A stretch of 64,000 bases of DNA from contig OZ014415.1 of assembly GCA_963965975.1 (NCBI GenBank), positions 3,229,001-3,293,000 on the forward strand, read 5' to 3'. The translations under genes and the position numbers were made by a program. The stretch is from Xestospongia bergquistia (lineage: Eukaryota; Porifera; Demospongiae; Haplosclerida; Petrosiidae). The notes below the pieces were generated by a model. It did not search any database. It was not told the origin of the DNA and saw nothing but the letters and a program-made list of their open reading frames with translations. The number at the start of each line of letters is the position of its first letter. The stretch's first letter is position 1. Below, piece by piece: positions 35,051-48,900 of this stretch.

Positions 35051-35784
35051 GATAATTTTGAAGAATCTATTGAACAACCTTCTACAAGTTTACATGCCTG
35101 GGAAGAACTGTTATAAGAGCTTCATTGCATGTAAATCTATTAACGAACTAAAAATAATACTTAGTTATCTATTAGTTACTTCATCTTGGTATATTTTTAG
35201 TGCTACTATATAGTAAGGACTGATATAGACCAGTTAAAAACAGAAGATATAAATACAGCTGTCAATCTTTTAAGACAACAGCAAACACAAATGGTTCGAA
35301 TATATGTGAGGAATGAGTAGACCAGTGACTATAATATTAATAACACTACACAACAAATGATTAATCAGATATCAAAGATCAAGGTTAGAAATCAAACAAT
35401 GAACAGTCAGCACTAGAGTTTCAGCAACATCTTTGTGTAAGTATTGTGTTTATAGCTGGCAAAAGTGAAAAAATGAATCTCTGTGAATATTAGAGTAAAT
35501 TACTTCTAGGAGTTGAATTAGTCAAGGTCACTATTGATATTTGACCTTTGATGTTAATTAATAGGCGTGTAAGATAATTATTCTAAGAGCTCAACTATAC
35601 TATAATTTTCATAACATTACAGACATTTGAATGTACACTTATCAGTAATGAATTTATTAAGATAGAAAGACCATCTGCTGGGGCCAGTGCAGGACTGCTA
35701 TTGTCTCTCTGATTTAAAGAGAGAGGAATTAAATAATTGGAACCACAAACTGTTGTATTGACAGGAGTTATTTAAGAATGTGCT
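35051..35784 (+). pseudogene. Relic multi-exon gene with a Lon/S16-protease-like motif
   Basis: Three exon-like stretches lie in a row. (a) 35051-35117: NFEESIEQPSTSLHAWEELL then stop. (b) 35201-35383: acceptor ATATTTTTAG, donor GTTAGA, 61 codons, phase 0 at both ends, one TAG; includes DIDQLKTEDINTAVNLLRQQ. (c) 35623-35784: acceptor CATAACATTACAG, donor GTAAGT, 54 codons, three stops; it reads IERPSAGASAGLLLSL, then later TVVLTGVI. The PSAG motif with a following VxLTG strand resembles the catalytic serine region of Lon-type (S16) proteases. The symmetric exon lengths and splice sites suggest a once-real gene; the stops say it is dead. Lon identity is tentative, and parts (a) and (b) are unrecognised. 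Confidence 0.35.
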
Positions 35785-38287
35785 GTAAGTGCTTAAAGAA
35801 TGGTTGTTGTATATAGTTGTTTTTCTCACTTTCTTTTCAATACACATATCTGTAATTTAAATTCTTGAGGTCAAGTCATGTGACACAGACAATCTGATTG
35901 GCATGTTAAAATTCTTATAAAAAAGGAGCAGTTTGTCTGATGTTCTATCTTCCTTCCCACCCTCTAGAGAAGTGTCTGGTCCCAAGACTAGTTTCCACAC
36001 ACACCCTTCGAATTGGGCCTTGTTTGGAGACTACAAAGTATGGTTGGTACTCAGTTACTGGCTCATTGATATAAAACCTTCAAAAAGATGCACTTATAAG
36101 GTGTGAAACTGACACAATTCATATTAACAAGACCAATACATGGAACTTCATAAATTGAAACTCGCTCGGTCTATCCATTATTTTAATAGTTTTAATCTGG
36201 TGATGTACTTGGAACTTGAATTTGAGCACCTCTCCAGCCAAGTTTTGCAGTGACCAGTTTCTCTACCTACTCACTGAGCAGAAGGAAGCCTTGATTCTTC
36301 TGAGGGTGTTGCTCTATGTTCTAACTATTTTCTGGGACTGGGAGCGACGAGTGCTCCCATTAACAGTTTATAATTTTGTATCATGAAAGCAGTAGCTGCT
36401 GTATCAAAATAGTGCTTGAGTTTATACATGTGTCATATAATACAATGTTATTTTAGATTTGGCTGGAATTTAAGGTTTGCGTTAAACTACAATTAGTGAC
36501 AAATTAGAGACGATAATTATAAGAGGCTCTGGGTAACAAAAACAATACAAAAGAGAATTTCACAGTAAATTTTCTGCGTATTATAAACTTCTGTATATTG
36601 TTTTATAATAATTACTACCTTATTATTTTTCTCTAGACCTTATAGAGTATAGGAATGGAATTATGCCGTGTACAATATTTCCAATCATAAGAAATCTCTA
36701 AGTTTCCTTGTAAAAGAAATACATATAAAACTTGATGAAAATATGACATTTCTATACAGAATTCCATAATAGGAATTATTTTTTTAACACAGTGAGAAAT
36801 AACAGATAAATGTTTCATTACTACTATACTATAGTAATCTCATTCCTAAACATCATGTATGTTTGGGTATGAAACCAAATAACACAAGTTAGAGAATATT
36901 AACTTCAAAAGTGCGATATACTGCTGTTGTTAGTTACCTTCTTTGGTCATAGTTCTTTATTATGAGAACCAAATAGACAGACATTCCAGAACCCTCAACT
37001 CTTATGCATTGTGCATAAGACACACACATTTCACAGCAAACTCATTCTCACATTCCTTATATTTCCATACTCTTGCTATGAATTATGTTTGGAAGGGAAG
37101 TGTGACAAAAATGTGGATGATACAGGTCTATGCTTTAATGAACCTGATGAAAAAATGTCGTGATACAACATTTGAAAAGTGACTAACGTTTCAGAGTGGC
37201 TCCATTTCTATTAATTGAAGTTTGGTGGTCCTTCTGCCTATAAGACCAAATTTCAAAGAAGTCTGCAGTACTTATCAACTCTGTCATCTCTTATTCGACT
37301 TATTTAGATAATGTTTTATCAGTCTGAAAAAGGTAACATAGAGTCTTTTGGACTGTGTTTTATCAATAGCATCGTTGTATATATATTATTCAGTCTGGTC
37401 TAGTATTGTGATAAGTAGTAGCTAAAACAATAACTTATCTGTAGATTTCAATTGGAAGGATATTGAAAGTAAGTAAAGCATACATTCCTTACACATTACC
37501 CCACATGAAAATAATATCACATAAAATTTTATAATTAATTGCCACATAAAATACCTTTGACATTACATTAATGATAATAATCAGTAATCAAATAATCAAA
37601 TGTTTACTACTACATCTATAGCAAAACTTAATAATGACAAAGTTAATTTCTGGTTTTATTTTACTCTGTACAATAACTTTGTGGTTTATATTTACTACAA
37701 GAAAGATGCTAGCTCAATAATTTTATTCCCAATGACTACAGTAGAGAAATGTATTTTCATAACTATTGTATATTAGAAATATTATATCTTATCTGTTAGA
37801 TAACCATAACAATGTAGAAAAATTGAAATTAATATAGCAGTTATAATGTAAACAAATAGTATTATTTATGTTTGTTTACAAAAAGGTGAGGAAATAAAGA
37901 AATACAGTTAATTTATATATACCTTCTTCAAGATTAAATTCTAAAAATGTCTTATTAAAATCACAATTAGGATAGCAAAACCTATTCCTACAACATTATC
38001 TTAATAGCAGCTCTAAGATGATGTATTCAATTAAAATCCTATGACTAACTATAACAATCACATTTAATAATTACTGAATTATGAACTGCAATATAATGTT
38101 ATGAAAATAGAATACATTATTATTATTTTTAATATGTACTAGAGTAATATAATGTTAGTACTTACAATAACTATTAAAGAGAAAATATAATAATACATCA
38201 TATAATAATCACATGTACTGACACAAACTAGAGACTTCTGACAATATAAATGATATATTAATGTTCTTACCTGTTGTCAGGTCTTAC
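35785..38287. other. Gene-poor AT-rich region
   Basis: No gene recognised. A slightly GC-richer patch at 35930-36360 has no open frame of note. At 37078-37166 a cysteine-containing frame (LCLEGKCDKNVDDTGLCF) ends in TGA and is too short to name. Confidence 0.45.
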
Positions 38288-38753
38288 ATATTTTGTTCAT
38301 TAGTATGTACTCTACCATCACGATACTGAAAATATTGAGCTTGTGGTATTTGTATAGAGGGTGGAGATCCTTTACTTCCAATAAGTAAAAGACAATGATG
38401 TCCTCCTGCTTGTTCACTTGACATAAGGCCACCATAACCTCTCTTTATCACTGTTATATTGTCATCACTAGATTGTACTTGGGTCCAGATGAGGGTAGAA
38501 ATATCTAAATCACTGAGATTGTTGTGGCAACAGCTGTCGTGATGACACAAACCACCGAAATAATACATTCTGTCATTTATTGAAGTACGTAAGTACCGTT
38601 GTAGCCCTAGAGGGGGATAGCCACTAGTTGATCTAAAATTCCATATTCCAGAGGATATGTTAAATATTGCAATCTGTGATGTCGGTCTTCTCTTCTCATA
38701 ATGATTGTGTACTGAAGGTATGTCATTGCCATCCCACAGGTACATGTTATCTC
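38288..38753 (-). CDS. Kelch-repeat exon
   Basis: Acceptor TTAATAG, then a phase-1 entry giving GDNMYLWDGNDIP. The about 155 residues contain Kelch-like signatures: IAIFNISSGIWNFRST, RTSINDRMYYFGGLCHHD, LDISTLIWTQVQSS, GGHHCLLLIGSKG. Blades of this type form beta-propellers for protein binding. Two donors are possible: GTAAGACC (exon ends 38288), which avoids a TAA, and GTAAGAAC (exon ends 38271), which follows the in-frame TAA (38284-38286). Partner exons on either side were not found, so this may be part of a gene with long introns or a stranded exon. In sponges such Kelch segments are often joined to death or kinase domains (family knowledge, not seen here). Confidence 0.6.
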
Positions 38754-40246
38754 CTATTAATTGAGTGATAATTGTTCATCTTATATCAAGTGTATATTGT
38801 CCTGTAGAGAATGATACATATCATATCTTTAGATCAAACTATGTTATAAGATAATATACTTACAATAACTGATCACATTTATTACAAGACTTGTACAAAT
38901 GCTATACTAATAATTATATACTTGACGTTATGCCTCACAATCCTAACCCTCATCTTTTACTATATATTATGATACATGTAGTACATGTAGTCCATACTAG
39001 TCTCACTAGTCAGACACCCATTGTAGAGAATGAGGGTCCAGCTAGTGACAATACATAATACCTACAAGTGTAGATATTGTACTATTACTAATTAACATTG
39101 TATATGACATCAAGTAACGTTACCTGAAGTAGCCATCTACCAATAAAACACACTGCAGAAGTTAGCTTCACAAGCAAAACTTTCACATGCAATCAGCCTA
39201 ACACACATATAACCTAATTAAGCAAGTTTCAGGACTATCTATGATGTGTCTTCTTGTTAGGCCAATTTCAGCTGAGTGTCTGATAATGTTATAAGATCAT
39301 GGTAGGATCCATTCCCCCAATTTTCGTTGCTGTGTTAACAGAAAATTAAAAGTAAGGTAGACTCAGTTTAATATAGGTGAGTATGTAATGCTGTAAAAGT
39401 ATTGCAGTAATGCCACTGTGTGTATGTATTACTGGATATAAGTACTATAATAAATTATGTATAACTATGTACTTGCTCAATGTACAGTAATTAACTTATA
39501 ACCCATATTAACTTATAAACTCAGTGTCTCAAAGACTTAGCATCTCAAAATCATTTACAACAGAGTATAGTAGTAGTATAGTAGTGTAGTGACTTGTGAA
39601 ACAACTGTTATAGCTTTCATTGTGTGAGGAAGAAAATGAGAGAAATAAATACTTGAAGCAACAACCAAACAAACCTTTTGCTATTACAGATATAACAGAG
39701 CAGCAATTACATCTCAAATGAAATCATTACATGATGTCATTAATGTGCGTGTGCATACTAAATAAGACATGTTGTAACTGTTGTATATAGCTGTGCAGTA
39801 GTAACCAACCTTATATGGTATCAATAATAATGAGGCTTTTCAACTTGCCACATCCTAAAATTGTTTTGGCCGCGTATTATCTATATATTGTTGTTGTTTT
39901 GATAACACTAGTCCATTCAGTGATATTTTAATAAATTCTATAACATCGAATAGCACTTCTAACTATCACTGGTGTCAGAGTGCTAGAAATGATTGTTAAT
40001 ATAGATTTGATTAAGTGTTCAATTCTTTATTTGCTCTATTATTATATGATAGCACAATAAGGACTACATCTCTTGTTTATAGATACAAAGATGTTGATAC
40101 AGTCTATTGTTGGTACTATACCAACTAAAGTGTTAGTTAATAGGACAATACAGTTACTTATATTATAAAATATAGACATGCTCCTGCAGAGGCACTACAT
40201 GATAAGATTTTAGATAAGTCTTTAGCAACAACAGATTATGAGTTAC
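38754..40246. other. AT-rich region upstream of the Kelch exon
   Basis: No convincing exon. One would expect 5' exons of the Kelch gene here, but none could be placed. Confidence 0.4.
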
Positions 40247-40339
40247 CACCAATACAGCAGGAACTCCATCTCCAGCTGTTACTACTGCAACATTCACTGA
40301 GACATAACAGAAGATAGACAAAATTAATGTCATGTTCAT
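40247..40339 (-). CDS. Possible signal-peptide first exon
   Basis: ATG at 40337-40339 begins MNMTLILSIFCYVSVNVAVV, a good signal-peptide-like stretch, then TAGDGVPAVLV and a donor GTAACT, phase 0. It resembles in form the signal-peptide exons at 42068 and 63314, though those end in phase 1. No second exon was found. Confidence 0.25.
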
Positions 40340-42067
40340 TTGCTGCACCAATTATAGAAATTATTAACTATATTAATAGTATAATGGTGATATTCTTGTA
40401 TGTTAATACTATTAACAATAATTGATGCTAGAATTGTACGTATGAGTGGTGATATTCTTTTATTAAATGATATTTTTTTAATCAATTTTCAATATTCACA
40501 ATTAGTATGTTTCTAGTAATTGATGAATTATCTAATGATTGTAATTGGTATTACATTGCTATTAATAATGATCATTGTTAATAACTGGTTAAGGACAAAT
40601 TAAGTTAATATTTCATTCAAAATGATCAATTTGTTGTTACTGGTCTCTTTTAGTGTATTTTGGATCTTTAAAATAGCATTCATTTTACATATAGCGTAAG
40701 TGTATTGGTTAATGATTTATTTATTATAATAGCAATATTGGAGTTCGTATATAATAAAGAACATTGCTATTAATGACATCATCATATGTAATATATCTTT
40801 GATTAAAATTTTTTGAAGTTATAACATTTTACTTGTGTAAAGTAGTTCTACCTATTTTTTTAATAATGTAATAATATAATAGTGACAATTTTGAAATGCT
40901 TTATTAAACAAAAATATTGAGTTGGACAAATGTCAGTATATCACTACCAGTGTTATCAGGAATTGTGAGTCACTATGTAGATACATAAATGTATAACTCT
41001 CCATTGTTAGTATACGAGCCTATTTAGTAGACATTGCTTGTCTTATATTTCAGTCAAGTTATTTTTTCCTTCTAAGCAATGGTTGCTTTTAGTTTTTTAC
41101 ATTGCCATAGCGATTTATTTTAGGAAATATGTCATTATGACGTCATGATAATTCTTGGCCAGTTGATGTCTTCACAAGCTAACTGTGAGCGTGTAATTTA
41201 ACGATTCCTTTCTGTAATTTTAAATCTTGGATCAAAAATATAATCATTTATAAGTCCTATTAGTATATATCTTGTGTCAGTTAGTGACACTAACGTAGTG
41301 TGTAAGTAGGGAGATAATAATTTCATAATAGCCATCTAGTGTATCACAAACACACCTACCATTGTGACTATATATAGTTTAAGCTCAATGATTGATGAGT
41401 CTTTACATGATATTATTGGAGGTGTGTCTTTCGAATTAAGACTTGTTCTTATGTTAGGAAATCATATTTGTACAGGATTCATACTAGTTAACGTAATCAT
41501 TTGGAAATGAAGTCAAACATACATTAGATACAGTAAGTAGAAAAGTTGAACAAAGTCAATAAAGGCTATCAATTACTCTTGGTCTATGTATGATGTGTAT
41601 ACCTAGTTGGATCATTCTAAAATGAATAGTTGTTTAATTCAATTAAGCTATTACTTTATCATTACATTTCTAAGTAGAATACTTGTCTCATAGCTAGTTG
41701 TTTCCTGTCAAATATAATATTGATGAGAACAAACAAATTTAATATAATAGTTATTAATGTACATACCATATATATGATGTTGATATTGTGTGTGTAATAA
41801 CACTGTATAGACAATTTATATACAGCTTTAATGCCATGTATTATATTATATTCTACAAATCACTAAAATACCTCAATATAAAGTTTGAGACTTAGAAGTG
41901 TGACCTTAACTCTGACTAAATGAGTAATGGAACTAATACATATAAAGATGTGAGTAATGTTGTTATATCATTTTCTCTGTAATGATAATTTTAAAAGTAA
42001 TAGAGTAACAGAGTAAAATGAGATAGCAGTAATTATTTTAATATAAACTTTACACACTATAGTCGCA
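40340..42067. other. Upstream region of the giant receptor gene
   Basis: AT-rich DNA with no exon recognised. It probably includes the promoter of the receptor; no core motif stands out. Confidence 0.45.
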
Positions 42068-45000
42068 ATGATACAACAACAGTTAACTGGACTATTGATA
42101 TTCATGATTATAACACTAGGAGAGGCTGGATTTGGTACTCTACCTCCTCGACCTACTACTGGTACAATATATACAATATTATACTGTATGTTTATATTAT
42201 AGTATTATATAGGTGTGAGACTTTATCTAAGTTATGAGAATAGAGTAATACCTAACTACTTTATGGTCAGAGCCAGTCAGTTCTATGATGTGGATCTAAA
42301 CAGTGATGGTCAAAATGATGGTATATGGTGTCAGAGTGCTCTTAATAAGAGTATGATAGGTGTCTGGTACTTACCTAATGGATCACCAGTACCTACACAA
42401 AGTGGTGCTACTCCATTACAATCATATAATACTGATGTCACTGGTCAAGTGGGTCTACTTAGACGAGGTGGGCTAGCTTCATTTGAGGGACTCTGTTCTT
42501 GTATTGTTCCCAATGAAGAGGGAGTAAATCAGACACTATATGTAGCTGCATATAGAGATATTACTTTTTATTACAGTGGTAAGTTTTATACATGTATTTT
42601 TAATGCACATAGTGCTTAAAACTGACACTGCAACAAAGCTGGACAAGAAAATTAATTACTTTTTTATTAAATAGTTAAACAAATATGCAATAAAGACATA
42701 ATATAAACATATACTTGTAATAACAGTGGTAATTGGTATATAATTTATACATTTAATGTTGATGGCAACTATTAATAACCTTAAGTTTGATGATTGGTTT
42801 TTGTAGACAGTTATCACAGTATATGTAATAGTCATAGCTGTAAAGTTAAACACTTGTAATTTTTGAATAACATAATAATTATATTGGCAATTCTAAAAAA
42901 TTACTTTTATATTTACATAAAACAAATATACTATTTTTCCTTTAATGTATATAATTCTTATCCTTTTTAGGAGGTCCTCTAATAGAACGTAACAAAAGTC
43001 TAATATTTAGTCAACTATCTACAAGAGATATTAATCCTCCAGTGTTCACTCTGTACTTTAATGTCACAATTGCACCTCCTACAACAGTGACATGTTCTGT
43101 TAATGGCAATACATTTAATATTACTAAGGAAGATTTAAATCATGTACCAGTAATATCTACAGATCCTATTAGAGTAGAAGTGACTGTAACTATAAGGAAA
43201 AGAGAAGCTGGTGAATATACTTGTACTGTAAGAACAGATTCTTCAATAAAATCATTTCCTACTGCTACTACTCCTGGTATAAATATTAGTGGTAAGCTAC
43301 AACATTAATGTCATTATAATAATATAATTGTAATTACTAGTAACTGATACACCTACTGACTTAAATTCTACCAGAACTGGTCTAATATCAGTTCTACTTA
43401 CCTGGTCACCTCCCATTAATAATTCTCCAACAGTAATAGGTTACGAGGTGTTCTATAATATATCTAATGGTACAAGAGTTAAAATGAACACAAATACTAC
43501 AGAACTAAATATAACTTCACTACAACCTGATGTCAATTACACTGCATTTGTTGTAGCCTATGGGGGAGACCTACCTAGTGACCATATTAATACTACAATA
43601 TCTCAAGGTAAGTAAGTCACTTGTTATTTACATGTTGAAGTTAATATGTTTCTTTAAACAGTTGTATCTTCTGAGGTAACAGGTCCCAATACTCCATTGT
43701 CATATGGTTCTAACTTTAAAATAAGATGCACAGCCTTGTTATTAGTTGAACTTAATGAAGTAGTAGTACGAGTAATATGGACTGATCAGGATAGTAATCC
43801 TATTAATATGACTAGTGGGGATTTATCGGTTAGTAGTGGATTAGATACTAACATGTTAATGGATACTAAAACATACTCACTGGATTTGAACTTTAATAAT
43901 CTTCAAGCTTCTCAAGTTGGAAAATATACATGTCATTCAAATTTTAATGAACACGAGAATAAACTATTTATACTACCAAGATATTTTATTGTGTCAGTAC
44001 AAGGTTAGTATGTAGGTTGAGATCATAGTTTTATTGTATTTCATATTACAGTTCCAGATCCAGTTGTTAGTGCAGTAGTTACTCCTAATTCTGAACTAAA
44101 TAATCATAACTTTGAGAGTGGTATGGTTTGTCTGGAATGTCATGTTATCATAACATCACTGGATATAGACACTAGTGTTGTTATTACATGGTTTGGACCA
44201 AATGGAGTAGTAGTTCATGATAATGCTCGATATATTATCAATATTGGTCAGCTAAATAATACAGTATATGGTAGTAGTTTAAATATCACTGATCTATCAT
44301 TAACTGGAGACAATGGAACACACTATTACTGTAGGGCTCAAGTTGGACCAAATGATGGTTTTGTCTTCTCTTCATTTATAATTCCTTCAGAAGCAAGATC
44401 TGAAAAAGTTGCTGTTATAGTTGAAGGTACATATTATTATGTCATATTATTAAATACTGTCATTTACATTTCATCTCTTGTAGCTATACCTTTACCTTCA
44501 GTGGAAATATTTGATATAGGAATTGGTATTGTGGGTAAAATCTTTACTTTAACCTGTAATTTCACAGTATCAGACAACCTGATAGGATTGGCTAATGTCA
44601 AAATTGTATGGCTGTATAATAATAATGAAACCATCAGAAATGGTGTGACACTGACTTATAATAGAGACAACTCTGCTACTTTGACATTTTATCCTGTCAG
44701 TCAGAATCAAGAGGGTCTATATACTTGTATAGTTACCATCAGTATATCTAGTATACCTCTTCAAAGAAATACTAGCAAAGATTATATCTTTAGTACACTT
44801 GGTAAGATTTAATGAAAACAATCATAATAACAATACATTTGTTTTTACTTATATAGGGAATCCTATTGTTAGTATTACAACATCTGGATCTAATATTGCT
44901 GGTAATATGTATAGCTTGTTATGTTCTGTTAGTGTGGTATTTGGTACACCAAATATTACTTGGTTTTACAGTAATGGGACAAAATTACTAAATAGCTCTG

Positions 45001-45939
45001 GAACTACTCAGACTTTAACTACAATTTCAGAAACCAAGCAAACTTATAAACTTCACTTTAATCCATTAATGTATACACATAGTAGTGAATACACTTGTGT
45101 AGCTAGTCTTACTGTTATACATTATAATGACACATTTATTGGAGTTAGCAATGTAACAACAACTGTTTATGTCACAAGTAAGTTTAACACTATAGCAAAA
45201 GTTAAATTTTATTCACCATGTTTCTTCATCAGTACCAACTCCTATTGTCTCTATAACTCCTGGTATGTTCACTCGTGCTACCCAACAATATTTGTCTTGT
45301 AATGTCAATCTCAGTGATCCTATTCCTCCTACACCAAATGTCACTATTAACTTGGAGAAGAATGGACAACCAATAGATCTGTCTAATTTTAGGACTGACA
45401 AGACCTTGACAATCAATAACAATGTCTATTCTATAATACTCACATTCACTCCTGTAGACAATGATGATGGTGGTAATTATACTTGTACTGGAACTGTTAG
45501 TCCTATAGGGTCTGGATTTAACTTTGAAGTGGAACATTTTATTATTGGTAGTAATAGTTCTATACTAATTGAATTGATAGTACAAGGTCAGTCTATTGGA
45601 TTACTATTCTACTAATTTCTTACTTTATTTTAGCTATACCAGCTCCAGTAATCAATGTGATTGCTATTGGTAGTGGTGTTGTAGGAAAGAGCTATTCTGT
45701 AGTGTGTTCAGTAGATGTGGATGATAATCTCTATAACATTGTTGTCGATACAACTATAGTCAAGATTGGAGAAGGCGTGATTAATTATACTATGAACTCT
45801 GGAGATAACAGTGTATCTATATCCTACACTCCACTGATGACATCACATAGTGGACAGTATCAATGTGTAGTGAACATCAGTCAGAATGATATCAGTTACC
45901 GAGTCTCTAGTTTTCAAACTTTCACTATTAATACTACTA
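42068..45939 (+). other. Receptor N-terminal exons 1-10 (signal peptide, N-terminal domains, FN3, six Ig)
   Basis: Exons: 42068-42161 (signal peptide), 42213-42578, 42971-43291, 43341-43607 (FN3), 43662-44003, 44052-44426, 44484-44801, 44857-45177, 45233-45586, 45634-45939 (Ig). Exon 2 carries DVDLNSDGQNDGIWCQS and VTGQVGLLRRGGLASFEGLC, a lead domain I associate with sponge Ig receptors. Exon 3 is Ig-like (REAGEYTCTV). The six Ig exons are diverged from each other and from the cassettes, so they form an old, stable part of the gene. Confidence 0.85.
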
Positions 45940-48900
45940 GTGAGTTATAATATATTTAAACAAGTGTAATATGATGTACTACCAGAACATCAGTATAATC
46001 ATTAATTGTTTTTACTTCTAGTTCCACAACCAAAAGTTACTGTGTCTACTTATTCTGCTGATCCAAGTTCATTGATAGAGGCAACATATCTTGATATGGT
46101 ATGTACTGTTAACATCAGTGATGCTGTTAATACTGGAGTTAGTGTTGATGTTGTGTGGTCTCATAATGGTTCTCCACTTACTAATAACAGTGACTATACT
46201 ATTAGTTCACTGACTATGTTAGGATCACACATGTACACTAGTACATTACATATTGAAAGTTTGAGCATTATGAAAGACAATGGTGCTATGTACTCTTGTA
46301 CTGTGAGTGTTCTACCATCTCCTGTGTCTTCTTATATTACTGGTAATGAGAATAACAACAACATTATACTAAATGTGGCAGGTATAATACTTAATTGTAC
46401 ATATAGTAATAATAATAATATTGTTATTAATTAATTTATAGATTTCACTGCTGATCATGTGATAGTTGATATTCCATTTCCAACCGCACCCACTGCTGGA
46501 GACCAGTTCACTATGACATGTAATATAAATATACCTGAGAAGCTAGTATATGATCTTACTAGACTTGTAGTAATATGGAGTTATGATCTAGCTCGACAAC
46601 AAAGAGTTAATGTAAATAACAGTAATACTATAATAGGAAGTGTTACTAGTATTGGTAATCTTATCTTAAGTACTTTAAAAATCAATCCAGTGGGCACATC
46701 TGATGGTAGAAGGTATTATTGTTCAGTGATATTTAATGATTTAGGAGTTAATGATCATGTATTGAGAGATCTTTATGTTCAAAGTAAGTTATTTGCTAGG
46801 AACATTAAATATATTATCATCAATATGCTTTCTACAGTTCCTCCCCCCAGTATGGATATCACACATAGTCCTTATATTGGTCCTATCTATGAGAGTACTA
46901 ACTTTAACCTGACCTGTACTGGTAAAATTCCTAATGTAGTGGACTCAACAGTGTCAGCTACTGTAGTCTGGTTTGATCCTCAAGGCAATACTATACCTGT
47001 TGAATCACGACGTATGATCACTAATGTTACTAGTAATGGAAACAATGAATTTAAGAGTATGCTAGTGTTTCTCCCAATTGATAATGGAGATCATAATAGT
47101 AACTACAATGACACTGGGACATATACCTGTCAAATGAGTATTAGTTCAAGTGATCCTTTAATTATTAGTGGAATAAACAGTACTACTCACACAATAACTG
47201 TTCAAAGTAAGTAACATTATTTTTTATATAATGCTATTTTTCTTTTCCAGCTTTACCTCATATGCAGTTATATGTCTCTATTGTGGGTTCTACTGAAGTA
47301 GGTCAAAACCTCAATATCTCTTGTACTATGAGAGTAGTAGAGAGATTATTTGTGACACCAACAATTGAGATAATGAAAATGAACACTACAGATATATATT
47401 CACTACAAGATATAAATGTTCTCTATACTGTTACCACTGATGACACTGGGTCTGAAACTATTTGGACAATAATACTGGAATCAGTTAGATTTGAAGACAG
47501 AGGAGTATATATATGTAATGCTGATTTTAATGTGACTGGTATTAATGATCCAGCAACTGCTACTTATGATGCTCAGTCAAGAAAACAGGACTATGAACTT
47601 ATTGTTGACTGTGAGTTACACAATAATATTAGTATTATTGTATAAAGGATTTGTTATTATTTTGCAGTCCCTCAAGTGACTTCAAATATCTATCAAAGTC
47701 ATCATGGAGTACTCTATGCTGGTACATCTTTCTTTCTCAGATGCGTGATTATATTGAATGATCTTGTGACAATACCTGTTATTGTGAGAAATGAGTGGAC
47801 AAGAAATGGCATATCTATTTCTAGTGGGTTTTCAAAATATGCTACTATCACAGAAAGTCTCATACAAAATGTCTTTCTTCAATATGAAGCTACTCTTCAC
47901 TTTAATCCATTGGATAATACTGATGATAGTGGAGAGTATTCCTGTAATTTTAATATACTATCTAATATCAGTGACTATGAGTATGTAAGGAACACATCAG
48001 CTAATACTAGCACTACTATTACTGTACAAGGTACATTGTAATTAATTCAATTTACATTGTATGTCATTTCTAATGTAGTTATAAATGTATATGATAAGTA
48101 CTTTTCCTATTGTTTCTTATAGCAATTCCATCTCCAATAATAAACATTATAACAACTGGTATAACCAGAACTGTTGAAGAATATAACATTAATTGTACTG
48201 TTGAAGTCATTGACAGACTAATAGTGACACCAACTATTGTATGGATCAAAGATAGTGTTAATACATCATTAGTATCTGATGACCTAAACACTATCAATGT
48301 ACCATCAGTACTTAGTAATATCTCAGATACAATGTACTCTCTATCACTGTTCTTCTCTTCACTTAATACCTCTGATGCTGGACAATATACTTGTAAAGTT
48401 ACAATTGCAGTGAATGAGATTAATTTCAGAGTAACTAACTCTAATGTACAAAACCTTTCACTGCAAAGTAAGTCTAAAAATATGTGAAATGCTTTACTTT
48501 GTCTGATACAGTTCCTAAACCAGTCATAACTGTCTCTAGTTATCCCCTCAATACTATTGCACTAGTGGAGGCAACATATCTTGATATAGTATGTACTATT
48601 TACATTAGTGATGCCGTTAATACTGATGTTAGTATTGATGTTGAGTGGTCTCATAATGGTGGTTCTCCTGTTACTAATAACAATGACTATACTATTAGTT
48701 CACTGACTATGTTAAGATCACACATGTACATTAGTACATTACGTATTGAAAGTTTGAGTAATACTAGAGACAATGGTGCTATGTACTCTTGTACTGTGAA
48801 TGTTCTACCATCTCCTGTATCTTCTTTTATTACTGGTAATGAGAATAGCAACAGTCTTATATTAAATGTGGCAGGTATAATACTTAATTGTACATGTACT

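Noticed and set aside
37078..37166. Cysteine-containing frame LCLEGKCDKNVDDTGLCF, possible EGF-like or venom-type domain
   Set aside because: Only three cysteines, ends in TGA, no acceptor or donor; too little to support a domain.
39529..39717. 62-codon minus-strand frame with Cys/Phe-rich sequence
   Set aside because: No start context, splice signal or similarity; likely chance.
45213..45537. Open frames on the minus strand opposite the receptor Ig exons (also near 48079, 50609, 53084, 56212 and 58107)
   Set aside because: They recur at the same place in each cassette because the plus strand is repeated; the plus frame has splice sites and Ig motifs, the minus frame has neither.
47791..47988. 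Short plus-strand frame repeated in every exon e (MSGQEMAYLFLV type)
   Set aside because: Shifted frame inside the Ig exon; it recurs because of the cassette repeat and has no splice or start context.
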